Part shown: positions 22,692 to 40,995 of the stretch, piece after piece | How positions within the stretch are numbered: position 1 is the stretch's first letter | Layout of the letters: each line of letters starts with the position of its first letter | Source of the DNA: Vibrio cyclitrophicus | GTDB lineage: Bacteria; Pseudomonadota; Gammaproteobacteria; Enterobacterales; Vibrionaceae | Direction: 5' to 3' | DNA length: 64,000 nucleotides | NCBI RefSeq assembly: GCF_024347435.1 | Contig: NZ_AP025480.1 | Location: forward strand, 1 to 64,000 | Notes under the pieces: model-generated | What the model was told of the DNA's origin: nothing | Seen by the model: only the letters and a program-made list of their open reading frames with translations | The model's database searches: none | Made by a program: the position numbers and the translations under genes

Positions 22692-22717
22692 GTGCAGCTA
22701 TATAAATATAGCTGCAC
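22692..22717 (-). terminator. Intrinsic terminator of fadBA
   Basis: The stem GTGCAGCTATA/TATAGCTGCAC has a TAAA loop. On the minus strand the right-hand stem is followed by CTTTTTATT. It lies 36 bp past the fadA stop. Confidence 0.85.
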
Positions 22718-22753
22718 AAAAAATTACCCTTCAAGTATTACAGTCAGTAAACG

Positions 22754-26115
<3,362 letters not shown>

Positions 26116-26185
26116 TGTCTATCTCCATGACATACAATCCACGATTGTTTGAGAGAATCTTGTTATCTTTCTATTATTGTAGAAT

Positions 26186-26202
26186 ACCTGGTAAGACCAG
26201 TT
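26186..26202 (-). promoter_or_regulatory. FadR operator in fadBA promoter
   Basis: ACCTGGTAAGACCAGTT is an inverted repeat close to the FadR consensus. A minus-strand -10 box TACAAT (26176-26181) lies 4 nt further downstream, so bound FadR would block RNA polymerase until acyl-CoA releases it. Confidence 0.8.
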
Positions 26203-26244
26203 ATGTTAGTCTGTACCTCTGCTTGATTAATTTCAATACATTTT

Positions 26245-26260
26245 TTAAACAATTGTTTAA
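26245..26260. promoter_or_regulatory. Perfect palindrome, possible PsrA operator
   Basis: TTAAACAATTGTTTAA is a 16-bp perfect palindrome between fadB and yigZ. It contains AAAC-N4-GTTT, the core reported for the TetR-type fatty-acid regulator PsrA. The assignment is by motif only. Confidence 0.5.
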
Positions 26261-26342
26261 CATTGTGCGATGGCACAGATCCTCTAACCGTTATTATTCA
26301 CGCGTGATACACTTCGCTGCTCTTATTAATTAAGTTAGCGAT

Positions 26343-26966
26343 ATGAATGAACAGCCTTATTTAATACCGTCAGCATCGGCTCTGTTTGAAGAAGAGATAA
26401 AGAAGAGCGTTTTCATTACTCAGCTTGCTCATACACCAAGTGTAGAAGCTGCTAAACAGTTCGTAGAACAGGTAAAAAAAGAGCATTCTTCAGCTCGACA
26501 TAATTGTTGGGGATTTGTTGCAGGGCGACCTGAAGACTCGATGAAGTGGGGCTTTAGTGATGATGGTGAACCTTCTGGTACTGCTGGAAAGCCTATCTTG
26601 GCGCAACTGTCTGGTTCGGGTGTTGGCGAGTTAACAGCTGTTGTGACTCGTTATTCTGGCGGAATAAAACTCGGAACGGGTGGTTTGGTTAAGGCATACG
26701 GTGGAGGGGTACAACAAGCTCTCAAGCTGCTTCAAACTATCGAGAAAAAAATAACCACAAAATTACGGCTAGAGTTAGACTATGGTTTCGTGCCAATTGC
26801 ACAATCTATTATGGCTCAGCATCAGGCTGTTGAGGTCCAAGCGGATTATGGTGTTCAAGTTGAGTTTATCATTGAGATAGAGCTCCTGCAGGTAGATTCG
26901 TTTACTCAGACCATGATCAATAAAAGCGGTGCCAAGGCACTGGTAACGAAAGTTAAAGACAACTAG
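26343..26966 (+). CDS. yigZ: IMPACT/YigZ family protein
   Basis: This is a 207-residue conserved protein of the YigZ/IMPACT family. The N-terminal UPF0029 domain has HNCWGFVAGRP, SDDGEPSGTAGKPIL and VVTRYSGGIKLGTGGLVKAYGGG, and the C-terminal DUF1949 domain has an EF-G-like fold. The bacterial role is not settled, and translation-related functions are proposed from the eukaryotic homologue. It diverges from fadB and precedes trkH by 34 bp, so it is probably co-transcribed with trkH-hemG. Confidence 0.9.
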   Translation: MNEQPYLIPSASALFEEEIKKSVFITQLAHTPSVEAAKQFVEQVKKEHSSARHNCWGFVAGRPEDSMKWGFSDDGEPSGTAGKPILAQLSGSGVGELTAVVTRYSGGIKLGTGGLVKAYGGGVQQALKLLQTIEKKITTKLRLELDYGFVPIAQSIMAQHQAVEVQADYGVQVEFIIEIELLQVDSFTQTMINKSGAKALVTKVKDN

Positions 26967-27000
26967 GAAGTTTGAAGCATTTAGCTTCGTTCAATAGCTC

Positions 27001-28458
27001 ATGCAATTTCGCTCAATTATTCGAATCGTCGGATTATTATTAGCACTTTTTAGTGTATCAATGCTCGCACCTGCGCTCGTCGCACTTATCTATAGAGATG
27101 GTGCGGGTGTACCATTTGTGACGACTTTTTTCGTTCTATTATTCTGTGGGGCAACTTGTTGGTTCCCCAACCGACGTTATAAACATGAGTTGAAAGCGCG
27201 AGATGGCTTTCTTATTGTGGTGTTGTTCTGGACGGTAATCGGCAGTGCGGGCGCATTGCCGTTTTTGATCGCCGATAACCCGAACGTTTCGGTAACCGAT
27301 GCTTTCTTCGAATCGTTTTCTGCATTAACGACGACCGGTGCAACGGTAATTGTTGGCCTCGATGACCTACCTAAGGCAATTCTATTTTATCGCCAGTTTC
27401 TACAGTGGTTTGGTGGCATGGGTATCATCGTATTGGCGGTCGCCATCCTTCCCGTTCTCGGTATCGGTGGTATGCAGCTATATCGTGCTGAAATCCCAGG
27501 TCCAGTTAAAGACAGTAAGATGACTCCGCGTATTGCTGAAACGGCAAAAGCGCTTTGGTACATCTATTTGAGTCTAACTATTGCTTGTGCGGTAGCGTTT
27601 TGGCTTGCAGGTATGAGTTTCTTTGATGCAATCAGCCACAGTTTCTCTACTATTGCGATTGGTGGCTTCTCGACTCACGATGCGAGTATGGGCTATTTCA
27701 ACAGTCCGGCGGTTAACATGATTACGGTCGTGTTCCTTCTTATATCTGCGTGTAACTATTCGCTTCACTTTGCTGCATTTGCTTCTGGGGGGGTCCATCC
27801 TAAATATTACTGGAAAGATCCTGAATTCCGCGCGTTTATCTTTATTCAGGCGGTCTTGTTCTTAGTTTGTTTTTTGTTACTGCTTAATCACCATTCTTAT
27901 GACTCTTATTACGATGCCTTTGATCAAGCCTTGTTCCAAACGGTATCTATATCTACGACAGCAGGCTTCACCACTACTGGTTTCTCCGAGTGGCCATTGT
28001 TCTTGCCCGTTTTGCTTCTATTCTCTTCTTTTATAGGTGGATGTGCAGGCTCAACAGGCGGTGGTATGAAAGTCATTAGAATCTTATTACTTACTCTGCA
28101 AGGTGCTCGTGAAATGAAGCGTCTTGTGCACCCGCGAGCTGTCTATACCATCAAGGTCGGAGGTTCTGCGTTACCACAACGTGTCGTTGATGCGGTTTGG
28201 GGCTTCTTCTCTGCATACGCATTGGTTTTTGTGGTTTGTATGTTGGCTCTTATTGCTACAGGGATGGATGAGCTAAGCGCTTTCTCTGCTGTAGCGGCAA
28301 CATTGAATAACCTTGGCCCAGGCTTAGGTGAAGTGGCAATGCACTTCGGCGATGTGAATGACAAGGCTAAATGGGTGTTGATCGTATCCATGCTGTTTGG
28401 CCGTTTAGAGATATTCACCTTATTAATTTTATTGACCCCTACGTTTTGGCGTAGCTAA
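27001..28458 (+). CDS. trkH: Trk potassium uptake protein TrkH
   Basis: TrkH is the 485-residue inner-membrane K+ translocator that works with TrkA. Four selectivity-filter loops are visible, including ALTTTGATV, FSTIAIGGFSTH, STTAGFTTTGFS and TLNNLGPGLG, with about ten hydrophobic helices. The ATG at 27001 gives the normal N-terminus MQFRSIIRIVGLLL. hemG starts 11 bp after the stop, so they form one operon, as in E. coli. Confidence 0.96.
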   Translation: MQFRSIIRIVGLLLALFSVSMLAPALVALIYRDGAGVPFVTTFFVLLFCGATCWFPNRRYKHELKARDGFLIVVLFWTVIGSAGALPFLIADNPNVSVTDAFFESFSALTTTGATVIVGLDDLPKAILFYRQFLQWFGGMGIIVLAVAILPVLGIGGMQLYRAEIPGPVKDSKMTPRIAETAKALWYIYLSLTIACAVAFWLAGMSFFDAISHSFSTIAIGGFSTHDASMGYFNSPAVNMITVVFLLISACNYSLHFAAFASGGVHPKYYWKDPEFRAFIFIQAVLFLVCFLLLLNHHSYDSYYDAFDQALFQTVSISTTAGFTTTGFSEWPLFLPVLLLFSSFIGGCAGSTGGGMKVIRILLLTLQGAREMKRLVHPRAVYTIKVGGSALPQRVVDAVWGFFSAYALVFVVCMLALIATGMDELSAFSAVAATLNNLGPGLGEVAMHFGDVNDKAKWVLIVSMLFGRLEIFTLLILLTPTFWRS

Positions 28459-28468
28459 GGACAACATT

Positions 28469-28996
28469 GTGGCAAAAGCTCTATTTTTGTATTCAAGCCG
28501 TGAAGGGCAGACCAAGAAAATATTGAACTATATAAAAGAAGAAATGAATGAATTCGAATGTGAGCTGCAAGATCTGCACACCATTGATAATGTCGACTTT
28601 GCTCAATACGACCGAGTTTTGATTGGTGCATCTATTCGCTATGGGCACCTCAATAAGAAGCTATATCAGTTTATTGATGCCAATCTTGCTCAGCTGCAAT
28701 CAAACAAGGTTGCTTTCTTTTGCGTTAACTTAACAGCTCGTAAAGAAGAGCAAGGCAAAGATACTCCCGAAGGTAGCGCCTATATTAAGAAGTTTCTTCT
28801 TAAGTCCCCGTGGCAACCAACTTTGATCGGTGTGTTTGCGGGTGCCCTCTATTACCCTCGTTATAACTGGTTCGATAAAACCATGATTCGCTTCATTATG
28901 AATATGACAGGTGGAGAAACGGATACAACCAAAGAAGTCGAGTACACAAATTGGGAAAAAGTCTCTTTATTCTCTAAGAAACTGCAAGAGATGTAA
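28469..28996 (+). CDS. hemG: Menaquinone-dependent protoporphyrinogen oxidase HemG
   Basis: This is a 175-residue flavodoxin-like membrane-associated enzyme that oxidises protoporphyrinogen IX to protoporphyrin IX in haem synthesis and passes electrons to quinone. The FMN-binding loop is YSSREGQTKKI (about 8-18), and GASIRYGHL and the NMTGG element follow. The GTG start at 28469 has aagga 6-7 nt upstream. It is the last gene before the rRNA operon. Confidence 0.93.
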   Translation: MAKALFLYSSREGQTKKILNYIKEEMNEFECELQDLHTIDNVDFAQYDRVLIGASIRYGHLNKKLYQFIDANLAQLQSNKVAFFCVNLTARKEEQGKDTPEGSAYIKKFLLKSPWQPTLIGVFAGALYYPRYNWFDKTMIRFIMNMTGGETDTTKEVEYTNWEKVSLFSKKLQEM

Positions 28997-29075
28997 GAGA
29001 AAAGCTTACTTTTGAGGCGTTTTGAGTTCTTTTTAATCGAACGAATAAAAAAACGAGAAAAACTTCAAAAAGGGC

Positions 29076-29103
29076 TTGCCAGTGTGATCGAAATCTCTAT
29101 AAT
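29076..29103 (+). promoter_or_regulatory. rrn promoter P1
   Basis: TTGCCA and TATAAT are separated by 16 nt, followed by a GC-rich discriminator (GCGACC) typical of stringently controlled rRNA promoters. The A/T-rich segment just upstream (29041-29070) could be an UP element. Confidence 0.75.
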
Positions 29104-29203
29104 GCGACCTCGTTGAAACGGGAAGGCTTCTTAGGAAACCAAAGCGAATCAACAAGCCAAATTAGCCAAGCTAAGCGCTTGAAAAAAGTTTTGAAAATAG
29201 TGG

Positions 29204-29231
29204 TTGACACTAAAACTTAAATCGCTAAAAT
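29204..29231 (+). promoter_or_regulatory. rrn promoter P2
   Basis: TTGACA and TAAAAT are 16 nt apart, followed by GGCCGTCC. It sits 128 bp downstream of P1, the usual tandem layout of rRNA promoters. Confidence 0.75.
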
Positions 29232-29266
29232 GGCCGTCCGATTTGAGCGAGGCTCAAAAAGGAAAA

Positions 29267-29277
29267 GCTCTTTAACA
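29267..29277 (+). promoter_or_regulatory. rrn leader boxA antiterminator
   Basis: GCTCTTTAACA matches the boxA core bound by NusB/NusE. The rest of the leader to the 16S start holds no gene. Confidence 0.75.
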
Positions 29278-29542
29278 ATTTAAACCTATCAATCTGTGTG
29301 GGCACTCGTTGATGAATATCAAAACGTTATTACTTAGGTAGTAACAGTTACTTCGGTAACAAACTTGATTTCAATGAACTGAGTGACCAATACGTTTAAC
29401 TACTTGTAGTTATTCGGCACAGTCAATTCATTACCATTCTGTTGGAATGGTAATAGCTTTAGAATTACATGTTCATCAATCTTTTTCGAAAGAGCAATGA
29501 ATATTAGTTTTGAAGTCAGTATTCGTTGAGTCACAAAATCTT

Positions 29543-31097
<1,555 letters not shown>

Positions 31098-31219
31098 TAC
31101 GAAGATACCACGATGAGTGTCCACACAGATTGATTAGGTTTAGAAAAGCAAAGAGATGAAGAACTCCCAAGTTCTTCAAGGTTTGTTTCTACTTTTAAAA
31201 GTAGAGATAAATTAGCAGT

Positions 31220-31295
31220 GTCCCGTTCGTCTAGAGGCCTAGGACACCGCCCTTTCACGGCGGTAACAGGGGTTCGACTCCCCTACGGGATACCA
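31220..31295 (+). tRNA. tRNA-Glu (TTC)
   Basis: This is a 76-nt cloverleaf with anticodon loop CTTTCAC and T loop GGTTCGACTC. CCA is encoded. It lies in the 16S-23S spacer. The first acceptor pair is G-T, and the discriminator is A. Confidence 0.95.
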
Positions 31296-31297
31296 TT

Positions 31298-31373
31298 GGG
31301 TCGTTAGCTCAGTTGGTAGAGCAGTTGACTTTTAATCAATTGGTCGCAGGTTCGAATCCTGCACGACCCACCA
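31298..31373 (+). tRNA. tRNA-Lys (TTT)
   Basis: This is a 76-nt tRNA with acceptor GGGTCGT/ACGACCC, anticodon loop CTTTTAA and encoded CCA. It starts two bases after tRNA-Glu. Confidence 0.95.
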
Positions 31374-31443
31374 TTCTTTCTCCGCGTAAAGGATGGCTTT
31401 TATTTTCACTTTTATTAAAAGTGAAGACAAAAGAAACTATCGT

Positions 31444-31519
31444 GGGCGATTAGCTCAGTTGGGAGAGCACCTGCCTTACAAGCAGGGGGTCACTGGTTCG
31501 AGCCCGGTATCGCCCACCA
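31444..31519 (+). tRNA. tRNA-Val (TAC)
   Basis: This is a 76-nt tRNA with acceptor GGGCGAT/ATCGCCC, anticodon TAC and encoded CCA. It is the third tRNA in the spacer. Confidence 0.95.
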
Positions 31520-31639
31520 TTCTCTAAATATTCTTGGTTATTTACATATCCAAACCACTTCTTTTGTCGTTGGTTGGTATCTTTGACCCTGAGAGTCTTT
31601 AGAAAATGTGAATTTTAGAACACTGTTCTTAAAGTCTCA

Positions 31640-31651
31640 TGCTCTTTAACA
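31640..31651 (+). promoter_or_regulatory. Spacer boxA before 23S
   Basis: TGCTCTTTAACA repeats the leader boxA in the 16S-23S spacer, as in other rRNA operons. The remaining 366 bp between tRNA-Val and 23S hold only processing stems. Confidence 0.75.
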
Positions 31652-31885
31652 ATTTGGAAAGCTGACTGATTGATTACTTACGAGTAATTCAATCAAATTT
31701 AAAAGTTCTCAATGTTTATCTTTCATTAGATAAACACAACAAACACATTCAAGTGTCTTGTATTCGATTCAAACTTGTTTGAATCACAATTGAGTCCGGC
31801 AAACAGTTATCAAGAATTAACCCTTCTTGATGACAACCAAAAACCTTGGTTAGTTGCCATACGCTAAGACCCTTTCGGGTTGTAT

Positions 31886-34778
<2,893 letters not shown>

Positions 34779-34877
34779 TACAACACCCAAGGGGTTTTGT
34801 GGACTCAAAGAAAGACAGACCTTGAATGCGTTTGAAGAGACATAACTTTTAAATACAGTTTTCCGAATTTTAAAATT

Positions 34878-34997
34878 TGCTTGGCGACCATAGCATTGTG
34901 GACCCACCTGATTCCATGCCGAACTCAGAAGTGAAACACAATAGCGCCGATGGTAGTGTGGGGCTTCCCCATGTGAGAGTAGGACATCGCCAGGCTT
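34878..34997 (+). rRNA. rrf: 5S ribosomal RNA
   Basis: This is a 120-nt gene starting TGCTTGGCGACC and ending CGCCAGGCTT, with CCATGCCGAACTCAGAAGTG in the middle. It follows 23S by 99 bp. Confidence 0.95.
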
Positions 34998-35062
34998 TAA
35001 ATTAAATCTTTAGGTTGACCAACCTGGAGATATGGACGCTCACTTAGTGAGTTGACCACTGC

Positions 35063-35139
35063 GGAGTGGTAGTTCAGTTGGTTAGAATACCGGCCTGTCA
35101 CGCCGGGGGTCGCGGGTTCGAGTCCCGTCCACTCCGCCA
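35063..35139 (+). tRNA. tRNA-Asp (GTC)
   Basis: This is a 77-nt tRNA with acceptor GGAGTGG/CCACTCC, anticodon loop CTGTCAC and encoded CCA. It is the distal tRNA of the rRNA operon, and a terminator follows 11 bp later. Confidence 0.95.
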
Positions 35140-35149
35140 CTTATTCGAT

Positions 35150-35174
35150 AACCTCGCCTAGTGCGAGGTTTTTT
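35150..35174 (+). terminator. Terminator between tRNA-Asp and tRNA-Trp
   Basis: The stem AACCTCGC/GCGAGGTT has a 5-nt loop and a six-T end. It separates tRNA-Trp from the rest of the operon. Confidence 0.85.
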
Positions 35175-35199
35175 CGAATCTGAAGCAAGATAAAGTTTT

Positions 35200-35276
<77 letters not shown>

Positions 35277-35281
35277 TATTT

Positions 35282-35312
35282 AAAGCTCCAGCAGAAATGC
35301 TGGAGCTTTTTT
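35282..35312 (+). terminator. Terminator after tRNA-Trp
   Basis: The stem AAAGCTCCAGCA/TGCTGGAGCTTT has a 4-nt loop, followed by Ts. It closes the rRNA/tRNA unit. Confidence 0.88.
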
Positions 35313-35473
35313 GTATCTGTCACTTTTTCAAAGTGACGTTGAGGACCGGAGTGTCAGCCAAGTCGACTATATTGATCCCCATCGAAGCAGAAATCCTAGA
35401 GTCTTTTTGATTTATATTTGTTCGATTTTTAATTGATAATTACCTACCTTGAATAGAATATTGTCTTAGAAAT

Positions 35474-35485
35474 GTAAGTGCTTAC
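35474..35485. promoter_or_regulatory. 12-bp palindrome upstream of multicopper oxidase
   Basis: GTAAGTGCTTAC is a perfect palindrome of the kind bound by TetR-type regulators. It lies 122 bp before the oxidase start, in a gene-free stretch (35313-35595). The binder is unknown. Confidence 0.4.
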
Positions 35486-35536
35486 TTATCTCAGTCTCTT
35501 TTATAAGCAATTAACAACACAATCCACACTTCTTTA

Positions 35537-35551
35537 TGAGAATTATTCTCA
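35537..35551. promoter_or_regulatory. Fur box upstream of multicopper oxidase
   Basis: TGAGAATTATTCTCA is a perfect 7-1-7 inverted repeat, the standard Fur operator form. It lies 45 bp before the oxidase ATG, which suggests repression by iron-loaded Fur. Confidence 0.78.
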
Positions 35552-35595
35552 ATATTTTGTTACATTTTGGTCGTTATTACTAAAAGGCAACAAAT

Positions 35596-36978
35596 ATGGA
35601 TATTTCCCGTCGTAAGTTTATTCAATCATCTCTCGCTATATCTGCATTAACAGTACTACCCGCTTGTTCAATGAAGCGGTCTGCTGATGAGCAAGGAAAG
35701 TATGTTTATGACTTAACTGCTGAGCCCTCAACAGCAGAGTTAGTGAAGGGATTTAATACCAATATTTTGGGTTTCAATGGCCAGATTCCAGCGCCAACGA
35801 TTCGATGTCGACAGGGTGAAAAGGTCACGATCCGCTTTACGAATAAGCTATCAGAGCCGACGACTATTCATTGGCATGGTTTAAGAATTCCTATCGAAAT
35901 GGATGGGGTTCCCTTCTTAAGTCAGCCACCAATCATGCCAGGTGAAACATTCATTTATGAGTTTACGCCGCCAGATGCCGGTACGTTTTGGTATCACCCA
36001 CACATGAATAGCGTGAAGCAGCTTGGTATGGGCTTAGTTGGTCTTATTATCGTAGAAGAGAGCAATCCAGTACGGTTCGATGAAGAACACGCATTGATGC
36101 TTAAGCATTGGCACATCGACAAGCAGGGTCAATGGAAAGATTTAATGATCCCACGACTCAGTGCTCGTATGGGCACTCCTGGGGAGTGGAGTAGTGTTAA
36201 TGGAGTCCATGAACCCGTATATCAGTTGAAGCAGTATGCAGCGACTAGACTGCGTATTGCTAATGTCGATAATACGATCACTTACCCTATTGCTGTCGAA
36301 GGGGCTGAAGCATGGGTTATAGCCATCGATGGTAATCCTGTAAAAACGCCTTATAAACTGACTCAACATAAAATTGGTCCGGGTATGCGTGTTGATATCG
36401 GACTGATCGCTCCTAAAGCTGGTGAGCGAGTTAACGTTCTCCATATGAAGGGGCGTTTCCCATTTTCTTTGTGTGAATTTGAAGTCGTAGATTCAGCATT
36501 TGCTCAAGGACGTTCGTTGCCATTACTACCATTGAATCCAGTGCCCAACCTAGATCTTGCTAATGCTGAAGAGATCGACTTTTTATTTGAATGGGAAGGG
36601 GCTGTTTCTCCAGTATCCAAAGATGGAAAATCGATGCCTAAGTTTTGGCTAACAAATAAAAGAGCATGGGAAGGAATGAGCAAAGACAATATTCCTGAAC
36701 CATTGGCGACTTTAGAGTTGGGTAAGACTTACATATTCGATCTTAAGAACGTCACTCAATATCATCACCCGATTCATATTCATGGTCATACATTTACTGT
36801 ATTGGAACTTGATGGTAAAAAAATTGAAGAGCCTTTCCATACCGATACAGTGTTACTTGGAAAAAATGGCCGAGCTAAAGCTGCATTTGTTGCAGACAAC
36901 CCCGGACGCTGGATGTACCACTGTCATGTAATTGAGCACATGAAAACAGGATTGATGGGATATATTGAAGTTAAGTGA
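35596..36978 (+). CDS. Multicopper oxidase, Tat-exported
   Basis: This 460-residue periplasmic multicopper oxidase is probably a ferroxidase or cuprous oxidase. It opens with a twin-arginine signal (SRRKFIQSS, residues 4-12) and a hydrophobic core. There is a Cys in the LPACS context, so a lipoprotein is possible. All four copper-ligand blocks are present: HWHG, WYHPH, HPIHIHGH and HCHVIEHMKTGLM. It lacks the Met-rich loop of E. coli CueO. The perfect Fur box upstream ties expression to iron limitation, and no copper-responsive site is evident. Confidence 0.9.
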   Translation: MDISRRKFIQSSLAISALTVLPACSMKRSADEQGKYVYDLTAEPSTAELVKGFNTNILGFNGQIPAPTIRCRQGEKVTIRFTNKLSEPTTIHWHGLRIPIEMDGVPFLSQPPIMPGETFIYEFTPPDAGTFWYHPHMNSVKQLGMGLVGLIIVEESNPVRFDEEHALMLKHWHIDKQGQWKDLMIPRLSARMGTPGEWSSVNGVHEPVYQLKQYAATRLRIANVDNTITYPIAVEGAEAWVIAIDGNPVKTPYKLTQHKIGPGMRVDIGLIAPKAGERVNVLHMKGRFPFSLCEFEVVDSAFAQGRSLPLLPLNPVPNLDLANAEEIDFLFEWEGAVSPVSKDGKSMPKFWLTNKRAWEGMSKDNIPEPLATLELGKTYIFDLKNVTQYHHPIHIHGHTFTVLELDGKKIEEPFHTDTVLLGKNGRAKAAFVADNPGRWMYHCHVIEHMKTGLMGYIEVK

Positions 36979-37078
36979 CACCTGTAACGTTTAATATTTG
37001 CGCATGCATTCTTAGTTTCTACCCTCGCTTTTATCGACGGTAAAGCTAGAATATAGGGACTATTGTTTGGGAGGATTC

Positions 37079-37462
37079 ATGGGTCAGTTATCTATTTTAG
37101 GTTTTATTGCCATTGGTGGCGCATTTGGTGCTTGTTCGCGTTATTTGATTTCAGAGTTATGTGTGGTGATGCTAGGGCGTGGTTTCCCTTACGGTACGCT
37201 AACTGTTAACGTGATTGGCTCTTTAATTATGGGCTTACTCATCGCAGCGTTTGAGAATGAGATGGTTGCAACAGAACCATGGAGACAAATTATCGGTCTT
37301 GGCTTCCTTGGAGCACTGACTACATTTTCTACATTTTCGATGGATAACGTGCTTCTTATGCAGCAGGGTGCTTTCTTTAAGATGGGACTCAATGTGCTAC
37401 TCAACGTGGTTCTCAGCATCTCAGCAGCATGGATCGGCTTCCAACTTTTGATAAAGTCTTAA
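37079..37462 (+). CDS. crcB: Fluoride channel CrcB/Fluc
   Basis: This is a 127-residue inner-membrane dimeric fluoride channel. The start is ATG 37079 with gggagga just before it; the upstream TTG in frame would place the ribosome site inside the gene. Four hydrophobic helices are visible, with conserved GGxxGAxxRY (GGAFGACSRY), PYGTLTVNVIGS and GFLGALTTFSTFS. I found no fluoride riboswitch in the 100 bp upstream. A terminator follows, and then the thiamine operon. Confidence 0.93.
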   Translation: MGQLSILGFIAIGGAFGACSRYLISELCVVMLGRGFPYGTLTVNVIGSLIMGLLIAAFENEMVATEPWRQIIGLGFLGALTTFSTFSMDNVLLMQQGAFFKMGLNVLLNVVLSISAAWIGFQLLIKS

Positions 37463-37489
37463 AACTTTCTTACGATTTGTTAACAACTC

Positions 37490-37515
37490 GGCTTGGTTTA
37501 TCCGAGCCATTTTTA
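37490..37515 (+). terminator. Intrinsic terminator of crcB
   Basis: The stem GGCTTGG/CCGAGCC has a TTTAT loop, followed by ATTTTTAT. It isolates crcB from the TPP riboswitch. Confidence 0.75.
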
Positions 37516-37529
37516 TATACTCGATCGAA

Positions 37530-37611
37530 CTTGTCGGAGTGCCATATGGCTGAGACCGTTAACTCGGGATCCGTTGAACCTGATCAGGCTAATACCTGCG
37601 AAGGGAACAAG
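37530..37611 (+). promoter_or_regulatory. TPP riboswitch (THI element)
   Basis: The conserved blocks are TCGGAGTGCC, GGCTGAGACC, CGGGATCC, GAACCTGATCAGG and AATACCTGCGAAGGGAA. The closing stem is CTTGT (37530-37534) with ACAAG (37607-37611). A 9-bp hairpin GATCACAAC/GTTGTGATC follows without a U run, so control is probably at translation or by Rho. It governs the thiC operon. Confidence 0.95.
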
Positions 37612-37735
37612 AGTAGATATCTAACTAGAGTCCTTCTAGAGATCTATCTCCAGATCACAACTGTATTTTCTTGTTGTGATCCCTCTTGTAGCATCAAATC
37701 CGTCAAGCATTTTTATCCCTATAAATAATGGCTAA

Positions 37736-39702
<1,967 letters not shown>

Positions 39703-39703
<1 letters not shown>

Positions 39704-40995
39704 TGACAGTGAAGATACTCATCCCATCTCAAAATATTGAGTTAACGGGAGAGGTGCAGAACTGTCTATTGGTTGCTAAGCGACAAGGTTTGGCAACCGA
39801 TACAGTTGAGTTGGGCGTAAGCCCAACTCAATACTTCTCTATCGTTGATGCTCAGCAGGCGTTATCTATTGGCTTCGTTCATGATGTTGATTCATTGGCG
39901 GAGTGTAAGTTAGCGGAACTGAATCATGTTGTTGATTACAGTCATTCTGTCGCGCTAACTGACGTTTGTGGTGCCTTTACACAATCTCCAAACACTATCT
40001 ATATTGGTGTCTCAGATGATTCATCTGTAATGGATATTTGGTCTCACCTAGATGCTAATCGTGTCATTAAGAGTGAAACTACAGCTCATCAAGAATTAGA
40101 TAGTAGTGGTCATTTTGCTTGGTTACTTACTTTGTTGGCGCTGGAATTCCCATTAGAAGACGCACTAGTTTTAGCTCGCGCTGCATCGAATGTTTCACGT
40201 GGAACATGGCCAGCACATTATCAAGACTTTCCTATCCCTGTTCTTGAAGATCAACGGTTGGACATAAGCGTAGGTTGGGCTAACCAAGGAACATCACTTT
40301 ATTTTCCTGAATTGAATAAGAGTAGCCTCGGTTTATACCCCGTAGTTGATGATGTTGAGTGGATCGAAAGATTACTCAAGCTTGGAATCAACACTGTCCA
40401 ACTACGTATTAAGAACCCGCATCAAGCGGACTTAGAACAACAAGTCACACGATCTATCGAGCTTGGTCGAGAGCATAACGCTCAAGTTTTTATCAATGAT
40501 TACTGGCAGCTTGCACTCAAGCATGACGCTTTTGGTGTTCACTTGGGGCAAGAGGATATTGAAGAATCAAACCTCTCACAGTTGAGCCAAGCGGGTATTA
40601 AGATCGGACTCTCGACTCATGGCTATTACGAGTTGCTACGCATTGTTCAAATCAACCCAAGCTATATTGCGCTAGGGCATATCTTCCCAACAACAACTAA
40701 ACAGATGCCATCGAAACCTCAGGGTTTAGTTCGTTTATCTCTGTATCAACAGCTGATTGATACTATCCCATACACAGAAGAACTTACTGGCTATCCGACG
40801 GTTGCTATTGGCGGTATTGACCAATCGACAGCCGAGCAGGTGTGGGAGTGTGGGGTATCGAGCTTGGCGGTGGTACGTGCGATTACATTGGCGGAAGACC
40901 CACAGAAAGTGATCGAATTTTTCGAAAAACAGATGACGTCTAAACCTTCAACTCTCAAAGAAGAGGTTATGTCGGAGCCTAGCTATGCTGAGTGA
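39703..40995 (+). CDS. thiE: Thiamine-phosphate synthase with N-terminal extension
   Basis: This 430-residue protein is twice the usual ThiE length. Residues from about 208 on are ThiE, which joins HMP-PP and THZ-P to thiamine phosphate: GLYPVVDDVEWIERLLKLGI, QLRIK, FINDYW, HLGQED, GHIFPTTTK and the AIGGI phosphate site. Residues 1-205 look like a decayed ThiD/ribokinase-fold domain (the LLALEFPLEDALVLARAASNVSRGTW end resembles the ThiD C-terminus) without a recognisable kinase active site. It overlaps thiC by one base and thiF by 11. A parS site lies within it. Confidence 0.9.
40191..40206. promoter_or_regulatory. parS site (within thiE)
   Basis: TGTTTCACGTGGAACA is the ParB-binding site form (reverse complement TGTTCCACGTGAAACA), identical in reverse to the site at 43891. 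ParB loads here to drive origin segregation. It is embedded in the codons for NVSRGT of thiE. Confidence 0.9.

Noticed and set aside
36979..37078. Fluoride riboswitch before crcB
   Set aside because: The conserved crcB-motif blocks are absent in this gap.
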